From Actinomycetes bacterium (GTDB lineage Bacteria; Actinomycetota; Acidimicrobiia; Acidimicrobiales; RAAP-2): a stretch of DNA of 64,000 nt. The stretch is from positions 120,001-184,000 of the forward strand of contig JAJZUS010000003.1 in assembly GCA_021848365.1 (NCBI GenBank), read 5' to 3'. Below, one piece after another: positions 16,657-24,650 of this stretch. Under the pieces are notes generated by a model. It saw only the letters and a list, made by a program, of their open reading frames with translations, did no database searches and was not told the origin of the DNA. Made by a program: the position numbers and the translations under genes. Position 1 is the first letter of the stretch; every line of letters starts with the position of its first letter.

Positions 16657-18164
16657 TGGCGGCCATGCCCGGCGCCCGCGCGGCCTCGGCGCCCCTCATG
16701 GGGCGCGAGGTCGAGCCCACGATGTTCGAGCTGTCCGTGACGGGTCGGAGCGCCGCTCAGCTGCGCACAACGGGTATCGCCCCGCGCGACCTCGGAGAGA
16801 TCATCCCGTCCGAGCACCTGCGGGACGCGCCCCTCGAGACGGTCGCCCTCTCCGAGCGCGACCTCGTCGGCCACGTCACGCGCCTCACGCACCGACAGTT
16901 CTCGGTCGACCTCGGAATGTATCCGCTCGGGTCGTGCACCATGAAGTACAACCCGAAGTTCTGCGACACCGTGGCGGGGGACCCTCGGCTGGCGAGCGTC
17001 CACCCCGGGGCACCCGCTGCGCTCACGCAGGGTTGGCTGGAGCTGCTGGTCACGCTCGAGGAGCGGCTCTGCGCGATCACGGGCATGGCGGGCGTCACCC
17101 TGCAGCCGGCCGCCGGTGCGGCGGGGGAGTTGACTGGCCTTCTCCTCATGCGCGCCTACCACGCCTCTCGGGGTGACGTGCGCCGTCGGGTGATCATCCC
17201 GGACTCGGCCCACGGCACGAACCCGGCGTCGGTGACGCTCGGGGGCTACGAGGTGACGACCATCCCGTCGAACGACCGGGGCCTCGTCGACCTCGGCGCT
17301 CTGCGCGCGGCCCTCGGCCCCGACGTCGCAGGCATCATGCTCACCAACCCCAACACCGTCGGGCTCTTCGAGGAGGAGATCGCCGAGATCGCCGAGGCCG
17401 TGCACGAGGTGGGAGGACTCCTCTACTACGACGGGGCCAACCTGAACGCCATCGTCGGTGTGGTGCGACCGGGTGACATGGGCTTCGACATCGTGCACAT
17501 GAACCTGCACAAGACGTTCGCGACTCCGCACGGCGGTGGCGGTCCCGGTGCCGGACCGGTGGCCGTGGCGCCACACCTGGTGGACTTCCTGCCGGGTCCA
17601 CGCCCGACGCGCCTCGCGGAGGGTTACGGATGGGGTGAGCCCGCTCACTCGATCGGTCGCGTCCACGGCTGGCACGGCAACGCCCTCGTCCTGGCGCGGG
17701 CGCTCGCCTACATCGAGGTCCACGGCTCCGACGGCCTCGCGCGCGTCGCCCAGCACGCCGTGCTCAACGCGAACTGGCTGCGACGGCGTCTCGCGGAGAC
17801 CCTGCCCGCCGCCTACGACCGCCCCTGCATGCACGAGGCCGTCCTCACGGCGTCGCCGATCAAGTCGGCGACGGGGGTGAAGGCCCTCGACGTCGCGAAG
17901 GCCCTCCTCGACGAGGGCTTCCACGCGCCGACCGTCTACTTCCCCCTGATCGTCGACGAAGCCCTCATGTTCGAGCCGACCGAGACCGAGAGCGTCCAGA
18001 CGCTCGAGGCCCTCGCCCAGGCCATCGAGTCGATCGCGCAGCGCGCCGGGAGTGACCCGGAGGCACTGCGCGCGGCCCCTCGTCACACCCCGGTGGGCCG
18101 GGTCGACGAGGCGCTCGCGGCCCGCGTGCTCAAGTCGACCGAGGACGCGGCGCGGCCGCGCTGA
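16653..18164 (+). CDS. gcvPB: Glycine dehydrogenase (decarboxylating) subunit 2
   Basis: 503 residues. Holds the PLP site: Lys287 in HMNLHKTFATPHGGGGPG. Other motifs: YPLGSCTMKYNPK, LQPAAGAAGELTGLL and DSAHGTNPASVTLGGYEV, all typical of the beta chain. Either GTG 16653 (overlapping gcvPA by 4 nt) or the next codon ATG 16656 could initiate. With GcvPA, GcvT and GcvH it completes all but the E3 component of the glycine cleavage system; no lpd gene is in the window. Confidence 0.95.
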   Translation: MMAAMPGARAASAPLMGREVEPTMFELSVTGRSAAQLRTTGIAPRDLGEIIPSEHLRDAPLETVALSERDLVGHVTRLTHRQFSVDLGMYPLGSCTMKYNPKFCDTVAGDPRLASVHPGAPAALTQGWLELLVTLEERLCAITGMAGVTLQPAAGAAGELTGLLLMRAYHASRGDVRRRVIIPDSAHGTNPASVTLGGYEVTTIPSNDRGLVDLGALRAALGPDVAGIMLTNPNTVGLFEEEIAEIAEAVHEVGGLLYYDGANLNAIVGVVRPGDMGFDIVHMNLHKTFATPHGGGGPGAGPVAVAPHLVDFLPGPRPTRLAEGYGWGEPAHSIGRVHGWHGNALVLARALAYIEVHGSDGLARVAQHAVLNANWLRRRLAETLPAAYDRPCMHEAVLTASPIKSATGVKALDVAKALLDEGFHAPTVYFPLIVDEALMFEPTETESVQTLEALAQAIESIAQRAGSDPEALRAAPRHTPVGRVDEALAARVLKSTEDAARPR

Positions 18165-18168
18165 CCTC

Positions 18169-18174
18169 TACGAT
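18169..18174 (+). promoter_or_regulatory. -10 element of the peptidase C26 gene (TACGAT)
   Basis: Ends 7 nt before ATG 18182; leaderless. The in-frame ATG at 18173 lies inside the hexamer and is rejected as start. Confidence 0.45.
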
Positions 18175-18181
18175 GGTCGCC

Positions 18182-18901
18182 ATGGCGCGACCGCTGATCG
18201 GACTGACGGGGCGCCGCTGGCCGGCGCGACGACTGGGCACGTCGGTGCCCGCGGCGATGGTCGAGCTCGAGGTCGACGTCCACTTCACCGACTACGGGGC
18301 GTCGGTCTCCCAAGCGGGCGGGCTGCCGGTCGAGCTCACGCGTGACGCCGACGTCGACGAGATCGTCGAGCACCTGGATGGCCTGGTCCTCTCGGGAGGC
18401 GCCGACCTCGACCCGGCCCTCTACGGCGAGGCTCCCGACCCGGACCTCGGCGAGGTCGAGCCCTCCCGCGACGCGTGGGAGATGGCCCTCTACGCCGCCG
18501 CCCGGGCGAAGGGCATCCCGGTGCTCGGGATCTGCCGCGGCTTCCAGCTCGTCAACGTGGCCGAGGGGGGCAGCCTGCGCCAGCACGTGGATCTCGACGA
18601 GGGGGCCGGACACCCGCAGTGGGACGTGAACGGTCGCCAGCGCACGCACGACGTTCGCGTGAACGGTGGGACCATTCTCGCGGGCCTCGTGCCCGAGGAG
18701 CTCGCCGTCAACTCCCTGCACCACCAGGTGGTCGAGCGGGTGGGCGAGGGCCTTCGGGTGTCGGCGGTCGCGAGTGACGGCGTCGTCGAGGGCGTCGAGA
18801 GTGCCGACGGGAACCTGCTCGCGGTGCAGTGGCACCCCGAGCTGCTCACCCGCCCGGATCCGACCTTTCGCTGGCTGGTCGAGGCGGCGAGTCGGGCCTA
18901 G
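18182..18901 (+). CDS. Class I glutamine-amidotransferase-like hydrolase (peptidase C26, PuuD-like)
   Basis: 239 residues. The triad is visible: nucleophile Cys118 in GICRGFQL, and His218/Glu220 in VQWHPEL. LVLSGGADLDPALYGE near residue 68 is typical of gamma-glutamyl-GABA hydrolases (PuuD) and relatives. It probably cleaves a gamma-glutamyl amide in the cytosol. A FAD oxidase resembling PuuB lies near 57 kb and a succinate-semialdehyde dehydrogenase near 2 kb, so a dispersed putrescine/GABA route is possible but unproven. The stop shares CTAG with convergent crcB. Confidence 0.8.
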   Translation: MARPLIGLTGRRWPARRLGTSVPAAMVELEVDVHFTDYGASVSQAGGLPVELTRDADVDEIVEHLDGLVLSGGADLDPALYGEAPDPDLGEVEPSRDAWEMALYAAARAKGIPVLGICRGFQLVNVAEGGSLRQHVDLDEGAGHPQWDVNGRQRTHDVRVNGGTILAGLVPEELAVNSLHHQVVERVGEGLRVSAVASDGVVEGVESADGNLLAVQWHPELLTRPDPTFRWLVEAASRA

Positions 18902-19251
18902 AGGGCGGCGCCGAGGGCGAACGCCCCGACGCAGAGGAACGGTGTCGCGACGATCAGGGCCACCGAGTAGCGCCAGTGGTGCTCGCGCTGCAGGATGGCC
19001 GGGATCGCGAAGGCCGAGGAGAACGTGGTGAGGCCGCCGCAGAAGCCGGTGAGGGCGATCGCGTGGAGATGGGCGTCGCCGGGGGCCGTGAGTCGGTAGG
19101 TGATCCAGCCCGCCGCGAGGGCGCCGAGGGCGTTCGCGCCGACGGTGGCCCAGGGGCGCGCTACGGGGTGGCGACGACGCACCGCGTACTCGAAGAGGAA
19201 CCGCACGACGCTCCCGACGCCCCCGAAGATCGAGACGAGGACGAGGGTCAC
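18898..19251 (-). CDS. crcB: CrcB/Fluc fluoride channel, second subunit
   Basis: 117 residues with four transmembrane helices. Fluc signatures: GGVGSVVRFLF near residue 10 and TGFCGGLTTFSSAF near 68, including the channel-lining Phe/Ser/Thr segment. Start GTG 19251 overlaps the stop of the first crcB by GTGA. Tandem crcB genes usually encode two oppositely oriented subunits that form a heterodimeric fluoride exporter. Confidence 0.88.
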   Translation of the reverse strand: MTLVLVSIFGGVGSVVRFLFEYAVRRRHPVARPWATVGANALGALAAGWITYRLTAPGDAHLHAIALTGFCGGLTTFSSAFAIPAILQREHHWRYSVALIVATPFLCVGAFALGAAL

Positions 19252-19664
19252 CGGTGGCGTCTCCGCAGCGCGAGCTCGGCGGCGACGACACCCGAGATGA
19301 TCGAGAGCACGGCGACCACGATCCCGGCCGCCACGTTGCGCTGGGTCACGTCGTTCCACGCGACGACGAGGCTCGAGTACGAGGTGAAGCCTCCGAGTAG
19401 CCCGGTCACCGCGAACAGTCGACGCGGGTCGTTGGGGTCCCGGCCGTGCAGGGGTCCGCGGAGCCACCGCACCGCGACGTAGACGCCGATGGCGTTGATC
19501 ACGAGGAGTGACCACGGCACCTGCGCGAGCCAGCCCGAGCCGTGGGCGACCGGTCCATAGGTGAGGATCACGTAGCGCACCAGGGTGCCGAGAGCCCCGC
19601 CGACCAGGACCGTCCCGATCGCGTAGGCGAACTCCCGGGGGCGGAGCGACAGGTGGGGTGGCAT
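19248..19664 (-). CDS. crcB: CrcB/Fluc fluoride channel, first subunit
   Basis: 138 residues, four transmembrane helices. Motifs: GGALGTLVRYVI near residue 17 and TGLLGGFTSYSSLVVAWND near 85. ATG 19664 was chosen because it follows TATCCT by 9 nt and precedes the conserved first helix; a longer form from 19727 adds unconserved residues. With the coupled downstream copy it likely makes a two-gene fluoride exporter. I see no fluoride riboswitch in the upstream region. Confidence 0.88.
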   Translation of the reverse strand: MPPHLSLRPREFAYAIGTVLVGGALGTLVRYVILTYGPVAHGSGWLAQVPWSLLVINAIGVYVAVRWLRGPLHGRDPNDPRRLFAVTGLLGGFTSYSSLVVAWNDVTQRNVAAGIVVAVLSIISGVVAAELALRRRHR

Positions 19665-19673
19665 GTAGCGGCC

Positions 19674-19679
19674 AGGATA
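19674..19679 (-). promoter_or_regulatory. -10 element of crcB (TATCCT)
   Basis: Ends 9 nt before ATG 19664; near-leaderless. Confidence 0.4.
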
Positions 19680-19732
19680 CTCAACGTGGATCGCGGAGCC
19701 TCGGGACCCGGCGTCTCTCGTTGACACTTTAC

Positions 19733-19774
19733 ATAACGAACATTATCGGCGATAGGGCTGAACAATGTTGTTAT
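19733..19774. promoter_or_regulatory. Long inverted repeat in an AT-rich divergent promoter
   Basis: ATAACGAACATT (19733-19744) and AATGTTGTTAT (19764-19774) are inverted repeats matching except for one extra base, with a 19-nt spacer. The right arm overlaps the TATAGT -10 of the secreted protein gene, and TTGACA occurs at 19721-19726. A dimeric repressor or activator site is inferred. Confidence 0.5.
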
Positions 19775-19777
19775 AGT
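19772..19777 (+). promoter_or_regulatory. -10 element of the secreted protein gene (TATAGT)
   Basis: Ends 7 nt before GTG 19785; leaderless arrangement. Confidence 0.5.
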
Positions 19778-19784
19778 CGATGAC

Positions 19785-20189
19785 GTGCGTCGGCTCCTCG
19801 TGTCCCTGCTCCTCGTGGGCTCGGTGATCGGGACGAGTGCACTCCCGGCCCTCGCGGATACCAGCTCCTCGAACGGTCCGACGATGGCCTACGACCTCAG
19901 TGATAACGACGCGCCGCCGGCGGTGTCCAACGGCGCGTTCAACGTCATCGTCAACGTGCTGCCCGAAGGAACGGGCGGCTTCGTGCGGGTCGTCGCGCTG
20001 CCGCCCGCGAACTCGTCGGTCACCCGACTCCTGTGCAAGTACCAGGCGGTGGATACGACCAAGAGCCGTGTCGAGTGTGCGTTCAAGTTCACGACGCCGG
20101 GCACGTGGGCCATTCGCGCGCAGTACTCGACGGACCCCTCGGTCCCGGTGAGCGCGATCGCCAACACCAACCTCCGCGTCGGCTTCTAG
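19785..20189 (+). CDS. Secreted protein of unknown function
   Basis: 134 residues. A clear Sec signal peptide: basic MRRL, hydrophobic core to residue ~20 and an ALPALA-D cleavage site near residue 24. The mature part (~110 residues) is beta-rich with two Cys (RLLCKYQ, RVECAFKF), like a small immunoglobulin-like or adhesin domain. The family is not recognised. It stands alone behind an AT-rich regulated-looking promoter divergent from crcB, so it may be condition-dependent. Confidence 0.7.
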   Translation: MRRLLVSLLLVGSVIGTSALPALADTSSSNGPTMAYDLSDNDAPPAVSNGAFNVIVNVLPEGTGGFVRVVALPPANSSVTRLLCKYQAVDTTKSRVECAFKFTTPGTWAIRAQYSTDPSVPVSAIANTNLRVGF

Positions 20190-20210
20190 TCGCGGGTGCG
20201 CCCCTCGGCG

Positions 20211-20216
20211 TACACT
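20211..20216 (+). promoter_or_regulatory. -10 element of the SDR gene (TACACT)
   Basis: Ends 6 nt before ATG 20223; leaderless arrangement. Confidence 0.45.
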
Positions 20217-20222
20217 TCGCCC

Positions 20223-20993
20223 ATGAGTAGGCTCTTTGACGTCTCTGGTCGCATCGTCCTCGTCACGGGAGGCGGCCGCGGAATCGGCGAGATGATCGCG
20301 CGGGGATTCGCCGAAGGAGGCGCGACCGTCTACGTCGCCTCGCGCAAGCTCGAGGCCTGCGCCGCCGTCGCGGCGGATCTGCGATCCGCGGGCCACGACG
20401 TGACGGCCCTCGAGGCGAACCTCGCGACCGAGGCCGGGTGTCGCGAGCTCGCCGAGGAGATGGAGCGACGCGAGGAGCGCCTCGACGTCCTGGTGAACAA
20501 TGCCGGCGCGACCTGGGGAGCTCCCCTGGCCGACTACGACGACGCGGCCTTCGACCGCGTGCTCGACCTCAACGTGAAGGGGGTCTTCCACCTGACCCGC
20601 TTCCTGCGGGGCCGCCTCGAGGCAGCCGGGACGCCCGACGCCCCGGCGCGCGTCATCAACATCGGATCGATCGACGGACTGCGAGTCCCCGCGATGTCCA
20701 CCTTCGCCTACAGCGCCTCGAAGGCCGCGGTCCACCACCTGACGCGGCACCTGGCCAGCGAGCTCGCCCCGATGATCACGGTGAACGCCATCGCGCCGGG
20801 GCCCTTCGAGTCGAAGATGATGCGCGCCACGCTCGACGCCTTCGGCGACGAGATCGCGGCGGCCGCGCCGATGCGTCGGATCGGTCGTCCGGACGACATG
20901 GCGGGCGCGGCCATCTTCCTCGCCTCCCCGGCGGCGAGCTACGTCACCGGCGCGGTGCTGCCGGTCGACGGGGGCATCGCGACGCTCGCCTGA
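20223..20993 (+). CDS. Short-chain dehydrogenase/reductase
   Basis: 256 residues, classical SDR. Cofactor motif TGGGRGIG near residue 15, NNAG near 90, catalytic Ser-Tyr-Lys as GSIDG (Ser ~147), YSASK (Tyr ~162, Lys ~166). Arg/Lys residues after strand 2 (ASRKLE) favour NADP(H). C-terminal VTGAVLPVDGG is typical of the family. It resembles 3-oxoacyl-ACP/gluconate reductase types; the substrate is unknown. ATG 20223 is supported by the -10 element. The stop TGA abuts the convergent protease stop (TGATCA). Confidence 0.85.
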   Translation: MSRLFDVSGRIVLVTGGGRGIGEMIARGFAEGGATVYVASRKLEACAAVAADLRSAGHDVTALEANLATEAGCRELAEEMERREERLDVLVNNAGATWGAPLADYDDAAFDRVLDLNVKGVFHLTRFLRGRLEAAGTPDAPARVINIGSIDGLRVPAMSTFAYSASKAAVHHLTRHLASELAPMITVNAIAPGPFESKMMRATLDAFGDEIAAAAPMRRIGRPDDMAGAAIFLASPAASYVTGAVLPVDGGIATLA

Positions 20994-22379
20994 TCAGCCC
21001 TTCGGGGCCGTGCCGAGCACGACCGTGAGGTGCAGGGTCCGAGTCCCCCGCACGACGCCCACCGACACCGAGTCTCCGGGGTGCAGCTCGGACAGGATGC
21101 TCGTGAGGTCGGCCGTGCCGTTCACGCTCTGACCATTCAGCGAGATGATGATGTCGCCCTGGCGCAGGCCCGCGCGGGCCGCCCCGGTGTTCGCGATGAC
21201 GCTCATCACCACGGCACCCGTCGAGCGGGTGAATCCGTACTCGGACTGCAGCGTCGGGGACATCGAGGTCACCTCGACGCCCATGAAGGCTCCGTGATTC
21301 ACCACGCTCTCGCCCGCGAGGAGCGACGTGAGCAGCGACTCGATGGTCGAGACGGGAATGGCGAAGCCGATGTTCTGCGCGTTGGTTCCGTCGGCCAGCG
21401 TGCCGGCGACGGCCGTGTTCATCCCGACGACGTCACCCTGAGCGTCGAGCAGCGGCCCGCCGGAGTTACCGGGGTTGATGGCGGCGTCGGTCTGGATCAT
21501 GTTGCTCAGGGTCTCGGTGCTCGACCCCGTCCCGGCCGTCACCGTCCGACCGAGGGCCGACACGATGCCCTGGGTGACCGTGGGCGTCCCCGCCGCGAGG
21601 CCGAGGGCGTTGCCGATGGCGACGACCGAGTCCCCGACCACCAGTCGGTTGGAGTTCCCGAAGGTCACACTCGGCAGCCCGCGGACGTGGTCGATGCGCA
21701 CCAGGGCCACGTCGTCGATGGGGTTCGTGCCGACGAGGGTCGCGGGGAGGCTGGTCGTCGATCCCGCGCGGGTGACGGTGATCGAGCCGCCACCGACGGC
21801 GGCGGCGATGACGTGGTTGTTGGTCACGACCAGACCGTCGGAGCTGATGATCATGCCCGTTCCCTGGTCCTCCGTCCCCTGACCCCGCACGTCGATCGAC
21901 ACGATCGAGGGCAGGACGTTCTTCACGAGGGTCGGGATCGTGAGCCCGCTCGGCAGCGCCGCGGCGCCCGGGGCGCCGTTCACCGCGTTGATGGTCACTC
22001 CCCCGCCCGCGTTCGTCGAGGCGAAGTGGCCCGCCAGGCCACCGACGAGAGCGGCGACGAGGAGGAGCGAGAGTCGCGACGTCCAGGGCGAACGTGGCGA
22101 GGTGCGCATCGGGATCGGCTCGACGTCGGCGACGAGAGGCGTCCCGAGGGGCGCGGACGCGTCGAGTGCGTCGCTCAGTGTCGCGTCGGGCTCATCGGGC
22201 TCCGACCCGGTCGTGACCTCGGGCGCGGACTCGCGGGTCGAGTCGACGGCGTCGGTCACGTCGTGCACCGTCGCGGGCGGGTCAATGCGATCGAAGGCCG
22301 GGGTCGGAACGGGATCGTCGGCGGGTCCGAACGCGTGCGGCTCGGGCTCGCTAGCGGCTCCCTCGGGGGCGTCACTCAC
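20994..22379 (-). CDS. HtrA/DegP-type S1C serine protease with PDZ domain
   Basis: 461 residues. Acidic cytosolic N-terminus (~1-98), one transmembrane helix (~102-122), trypsin-like domain (~145-345) and a C-terminal PDZ domain (~355-458). The catalytic triad is His189 (TNNHVIA), Asp223 (DDVALVRI) and Ser306 (GNSGGPL). It is a membrane-tethered envelope protease for misfolded exported proteins. GTG 22379 follows TAGCAT by 6 nt. It is divergent from the RG-rich protein gene. Confidence 0.9.
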   Translation of the reverse strand: MSDAPEGAASEPEPHAFGPADDPVPTPAFDRIDPPATVHDVTDAVDSTRESAPEVTTGSEPDEPDATLSDALDASAPLGTPLVADVEPIPMRTSPRSPWTSRLSLLLVAALVGGLAGHFASTNAGGGVTINAVNGAPGAAALPSGLTIPTLVKNVLPSIVSIDVRGQGTEDQGTGMIISSDGLVVTNNHVIAAAVGGGSITVTRAGSTTSLPATLVGTNPIDDVALVRIDHVRGLPSVTFGNSNRLVVGDSVVAIGNALGLAAGTPTVTQGIVSALGRTVTAGTGSSTETLSNMIQTDAAINPGNSGGPLLDAQGDVVGMNTAVAGTLADGTNAQNIGFAIPVSTIESLLTSLLAGESVVNHGAFMGVEVTSMSPTLQSEYGFTRSTGAVVMSVIANTGAARAGLRQGDIIISLNGQSVNGTADLTSILSELHPGDSVSVGVVRGTRTLHLTVVLGTAPKG

Positions 22380-22385
22380 GCGACC

Positions 22386-22391
22386 ATGCTA
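22386..22391 (-). promoter_or_regulatory. -10 element of the HtrA gene (TAGCAT)
   Basis: Ends 6 nt before GTG 22379; leaderless arrangement. Confidence 0.45.
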
Positions 22392-22443
22392 GAGACCCGT
22401 CGACGCTTCCCCTCCCCCGTCAGTGCCTCCCGGCCACAACGGC

Positions 22444-22449
22444 TAGATT
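22444..22449 (+). promoter_or_regulatory. -10 element of the RG-rich protein gene (TAGATT)
   Basis: Ends 8 nt before ATG 22458; leaderless arrangement. Confidence 0.45.
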
Positions 22450-22457
22450 GGTGCCCT

Positions 22458-23729
22458 ATGCCACGGCGCATCGAGATCGAGATCACCAGCCTGCAGGGAG
22501 ACGTCGCCACGTGGCGCGCCGCCGGGGCGAAGCTGCCCAAGGGCACTCTCTCGGCCGGTCTCGTGCCGGGCGGCCCCGTAGTGGGGACGACCTACCGAGC
22601 CGACGTGGAGCAGTTCATGGAGGGCCTCGAGGTGATCTCGGTCCTGCCCGCGAAGACGGCCTCCCCGGAGGACCCCCGTAACGAGCGCCTCACGATCATC
22701 CCCCGGGCCAGCGACGGGCCGGACGTCGTGGTGACCTACGCGCCCAAGGGCCGGGGGCGCCGCGACCGCGACGACCGCGACGGCCGAGAGGGCCGCCGCG
22801 GGGGTCGTGACGACCGCCGAGAGGGCCGCCGCTCTCGTCCGACGTCAGGTGAGCGCCCGGCCGGAGGGACGGAGGGCGAGGCCCCGAAGGGACCTCGCGG
22901 ACCGCGCACCGCCCGTACCGACGCCCGCACTGACGCCCGCGGGCGCACGCCGCGCCCGGCCGGACCGCCGACCTCGACGGTGCACCGCAACGCGTTCCTC
23001 GCGACCCTGTCGCCCGAGCAGTTGCCGGTCGCCGAGCAACTCCTGCGCGGCGGCATGCCGGCGGTCCGGGCGGCCGTCGAGGAGCAGAATCGCAACGCCA
23101 CGGTCCAGGGACGACCGACGATCGACCCGGTGACCATCGAGCGCATCGCCGAGGATCTGCTCGGCAAGACCAATCTCGCCGCGTGGAAGGACCGGGCCGC
23201 TGGAGCGGTGGCCGCGGGACGCGAGCTGCGGCTACGCGAGCTGCGAGCCGTCGTCACGGCCGCGAAGACGCTGTCGCTGGACGACGACGCCCGAGCGCAG
23301 CTGAAGGAGCTCCAGGCCGCCCTCACGACCCGTATCGAGGCCCTGCGCACGCAGTGGACCGAGCGGCTCGAGAAGGCCGTCAGCGACGCACGAGTGGTCG
23401 ACGCCCTGCAGCTGGTGGCGAGCCCACCGGACTTCTCGACGCGGGTCTCGGCCGAAATGGCGACGCGAGTGGTCGCGCTCGTCTCGGAGTCCCTCACGGT
23501 CGACCAGGACCCCGCGACGTGGCGCGAGATCGTGACCCTCGCCGCCGACACCTCGGTGCGGCGCAACATCAAGCCCGCCGGTATCCCCGACGACGAAGAG
23601 TCACGCGAGCTGGCCGTGAAGAACGCCGGCGCCATCCCCGAACTGGCGAAGCTGTTGGGGATCAAGGTCCCGCCGCCGCCGCCGCCGATGCGCTCGCCGC
23701 GCCGGGCCCCTACTCGGCGCTCATCGTAA
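22458..23729 (+). CDS. RG/RD-rich protein of unknown function with helical C-terminal domain
   Basis: 423 residues in three parts. Residues ~1-90 form a small beta-rich domain. Residues ~93-175 are an Arg/Asp/Gly-rich disordered region with repeats such as DGREGRRGGRDDRREGRR. Residues ~178-400 are mostly helical (from VHRNAFLATLSPEQLPVAEQ, through long Ala/Arg/Glu-rich helices). A Pro/Arg tail ends the chain. RG-rich segments commonly bind RNA; function is otherwise unknown. ATG 22458 is fixed by the -10 element. The 3' end overlaps the convergent GNAT gene by 20 bp. Confidence 0.75.
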   Translation: MPRRIEIEITSLQGDVATWRAAGAKLPKGTLSAGLVPGGPVVGTTYRADVEQFMEGLEVISVLPAKTASPEDPRNERLTIIPRASDGPDVVVTYAPKGRGRRDRDDRDGREGRRGGRDDRREGRRSRPTSGERPAGGTEGEAPKGPRGPRTARTDARTDARGRTPRPAGPPTSTVHRNAFLATLSPEQLPVAEQLLRGGMPAVRAAVEEQNRNATVQGRPTIDPVTIERIAEDLLGKTNLAAWKDRAAGAVAAGRELRLRELRAVVTAAKTLSLDDDARAQLKELQAALTTRIEALRTQWTERLEKAVSDARVVDALQLVASPPDFSTRVSAEMATRVVALVSESLTVDQDPATWREIVTLAADTSVRRNIKPAGIPDDEESRELAVKNAGAIPELAKLLGIKVPPPPPPMRSPRRAPTRRSS

Positions 23730-24105
23730 GCAGGCGGGCTCGCCAGCCCGCCGACTCGAAGAGGGACTTCGTCGCCCGGTCCCCGGGCAGCGCGAGGCCG
23801 TCACGGGCGCCCGAACGGCCCCTGGTGGCCGCGTCGAGCAACTGACGACCGAGACCCTCTCGACGAGCCTCCGGGGCGACGTAGAGGGCGATCAGGCGCC
23901 TCTCACGGATCAGGGCGAAGCCGATCGTCGGACGTCCCAGGACCCACCACACCCCACCCTCGCCCTCCGCGGCGTCGAGGTCCGCCAGGTAGCGGCGCCC
24001 TCCGCGGCGTAGCGCGACCTCCGCGCGGGCGCGGGCGATCAGGGCGTCCAGGTCGGCCCCGGGCCGGCGAACCCGGCGAGGGCGCGGAGCCTCAGACGCA
24101 GTCAC
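23710..24105 (-). CDS. GNAT-family N-acetyltransferase
   Basis: 131 residues. The acetyl-CoA loop is visible as LYVAPEARREGLGRQLLDAA (about residues 74-93), with the beta-strand GFALIRERRLIAL before it and FESAGW near the end, the usual GNAT plan. The substrate is unknown. The N-terminus overlaps the end of the DUF4193 gene by 14 bp on the same strand, so translation may be coupled. The 3' end overlaps the convergent RG-rich gene by 20 bp. Confidence 0.72.
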   Translation of the reverse strand: MTASEAPRPRRVRRPGADLDALIARARAEVALRRGGRRYLADLDAAEGEGGVWWVLGRPTIGFALIRERRLIALYVAPEARREGLGRQLLDAATRGRSGARDGLALPGDRATKSLFESAGWRARLLTMSAE

Positions 24106-24586
24106 GACAGAGCAGGCGCTCCGGGTCGGCGAGCTGGCTGGTCTTCTTCAGGAGCCGGCACGAGGCGCAGCGGAACTCGTCGTCCTGCTTGGGCAGGATC
24201 GTCTCGACTCCCTCGCCCACGAGGTCGGTGTCGGGGGCGCCGTCCTCGTCGTCGTCGGGGACGCTGGTGCGCAGGATGGTCTCGGCGAGGACCTCGTCGA
24301 GCGCGAGCTCGACGTCGGAGTCGTCGACCAGGTCGTCATCCTCATCGACCGGCACGACGACCACTTCTGGCGTCTCGCCGTCGGCGACGTCATCGTCGTC
24401 GCCGAGGTCCTCCTCGTCCTCGCCGGCGATGTCGCCGGACTCGTCGCCGGACTCGTCATCGTTCGCGTCGTCGCCGGCCAGCTCCTCGTCCTCGAGGTCC
24501 TCCTCGAGGTCGGCGTCGCTCTCTTCGTCGAACCCCTCGTCGAGTTCCTCTTCGTCGAAGCTCTCGTCCATCTCGTCGCGCGCCAT
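24092..24586 (-). CDS. DUF4193-like acidic zinc-ribbon protein
   Basis: 164 residues, extremely acidic: long Asp/Glu runs through residue ~125, then a C-terminal zinc ribbon with two CxxC pairs (RCASCRLLKKTSQLA and LLCRDC). This plan, an acidic stretch plus a terminal CxxC...CxxC ribbon, matches actinobacterial DUF4193, whose function is unknown. ATG 24586 is preceded by GAAGG and a TACACT hexamer at 24612-24617 with a short leader. GNAT overlaps its 3' end. Confidence 0.78.
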   Translation of the reverse strand: MARDEMDESFDEEELDEGFDEESDADLEEDLEDEELAGDDANDDESGDESGDIAGEDEEDLGDDDDVADGETPEVVVVPVDEDDDLVDDSDVELALDEVLAETILRTSVPDDDEDGAPDTDLVGEGVETILPKQDDEFRCASCRLLKKTSQLADPERLLCRDCV

Positions 24587-24611
24587 ACTCACCCTTCTCA
24601 GTAGCGGTGGC

Positions 24612-24617
24612 AGTGTA
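24612..24617 (-). promoter_or_regulatory. -10 element of the DUF4193 gene (TACACT)
   Basis: Predicts a ~20-nt leader that contains the GAAGGG Shine-Dalgarno before ATG 24586. Confidence 0.4.
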
Positions 24618-24650
24618 GAGCCTCCGGCACGGGCGTGCAGCGATACGCGA

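Noticed and set aside
19665-19784. Fluoride riboswitch upstream of crcB
   Set aside because: I see none of the conserved crcB-RNA core sequence; the start lies about 9 nt after a -10 hexamer, leaving no room for an aptamer.
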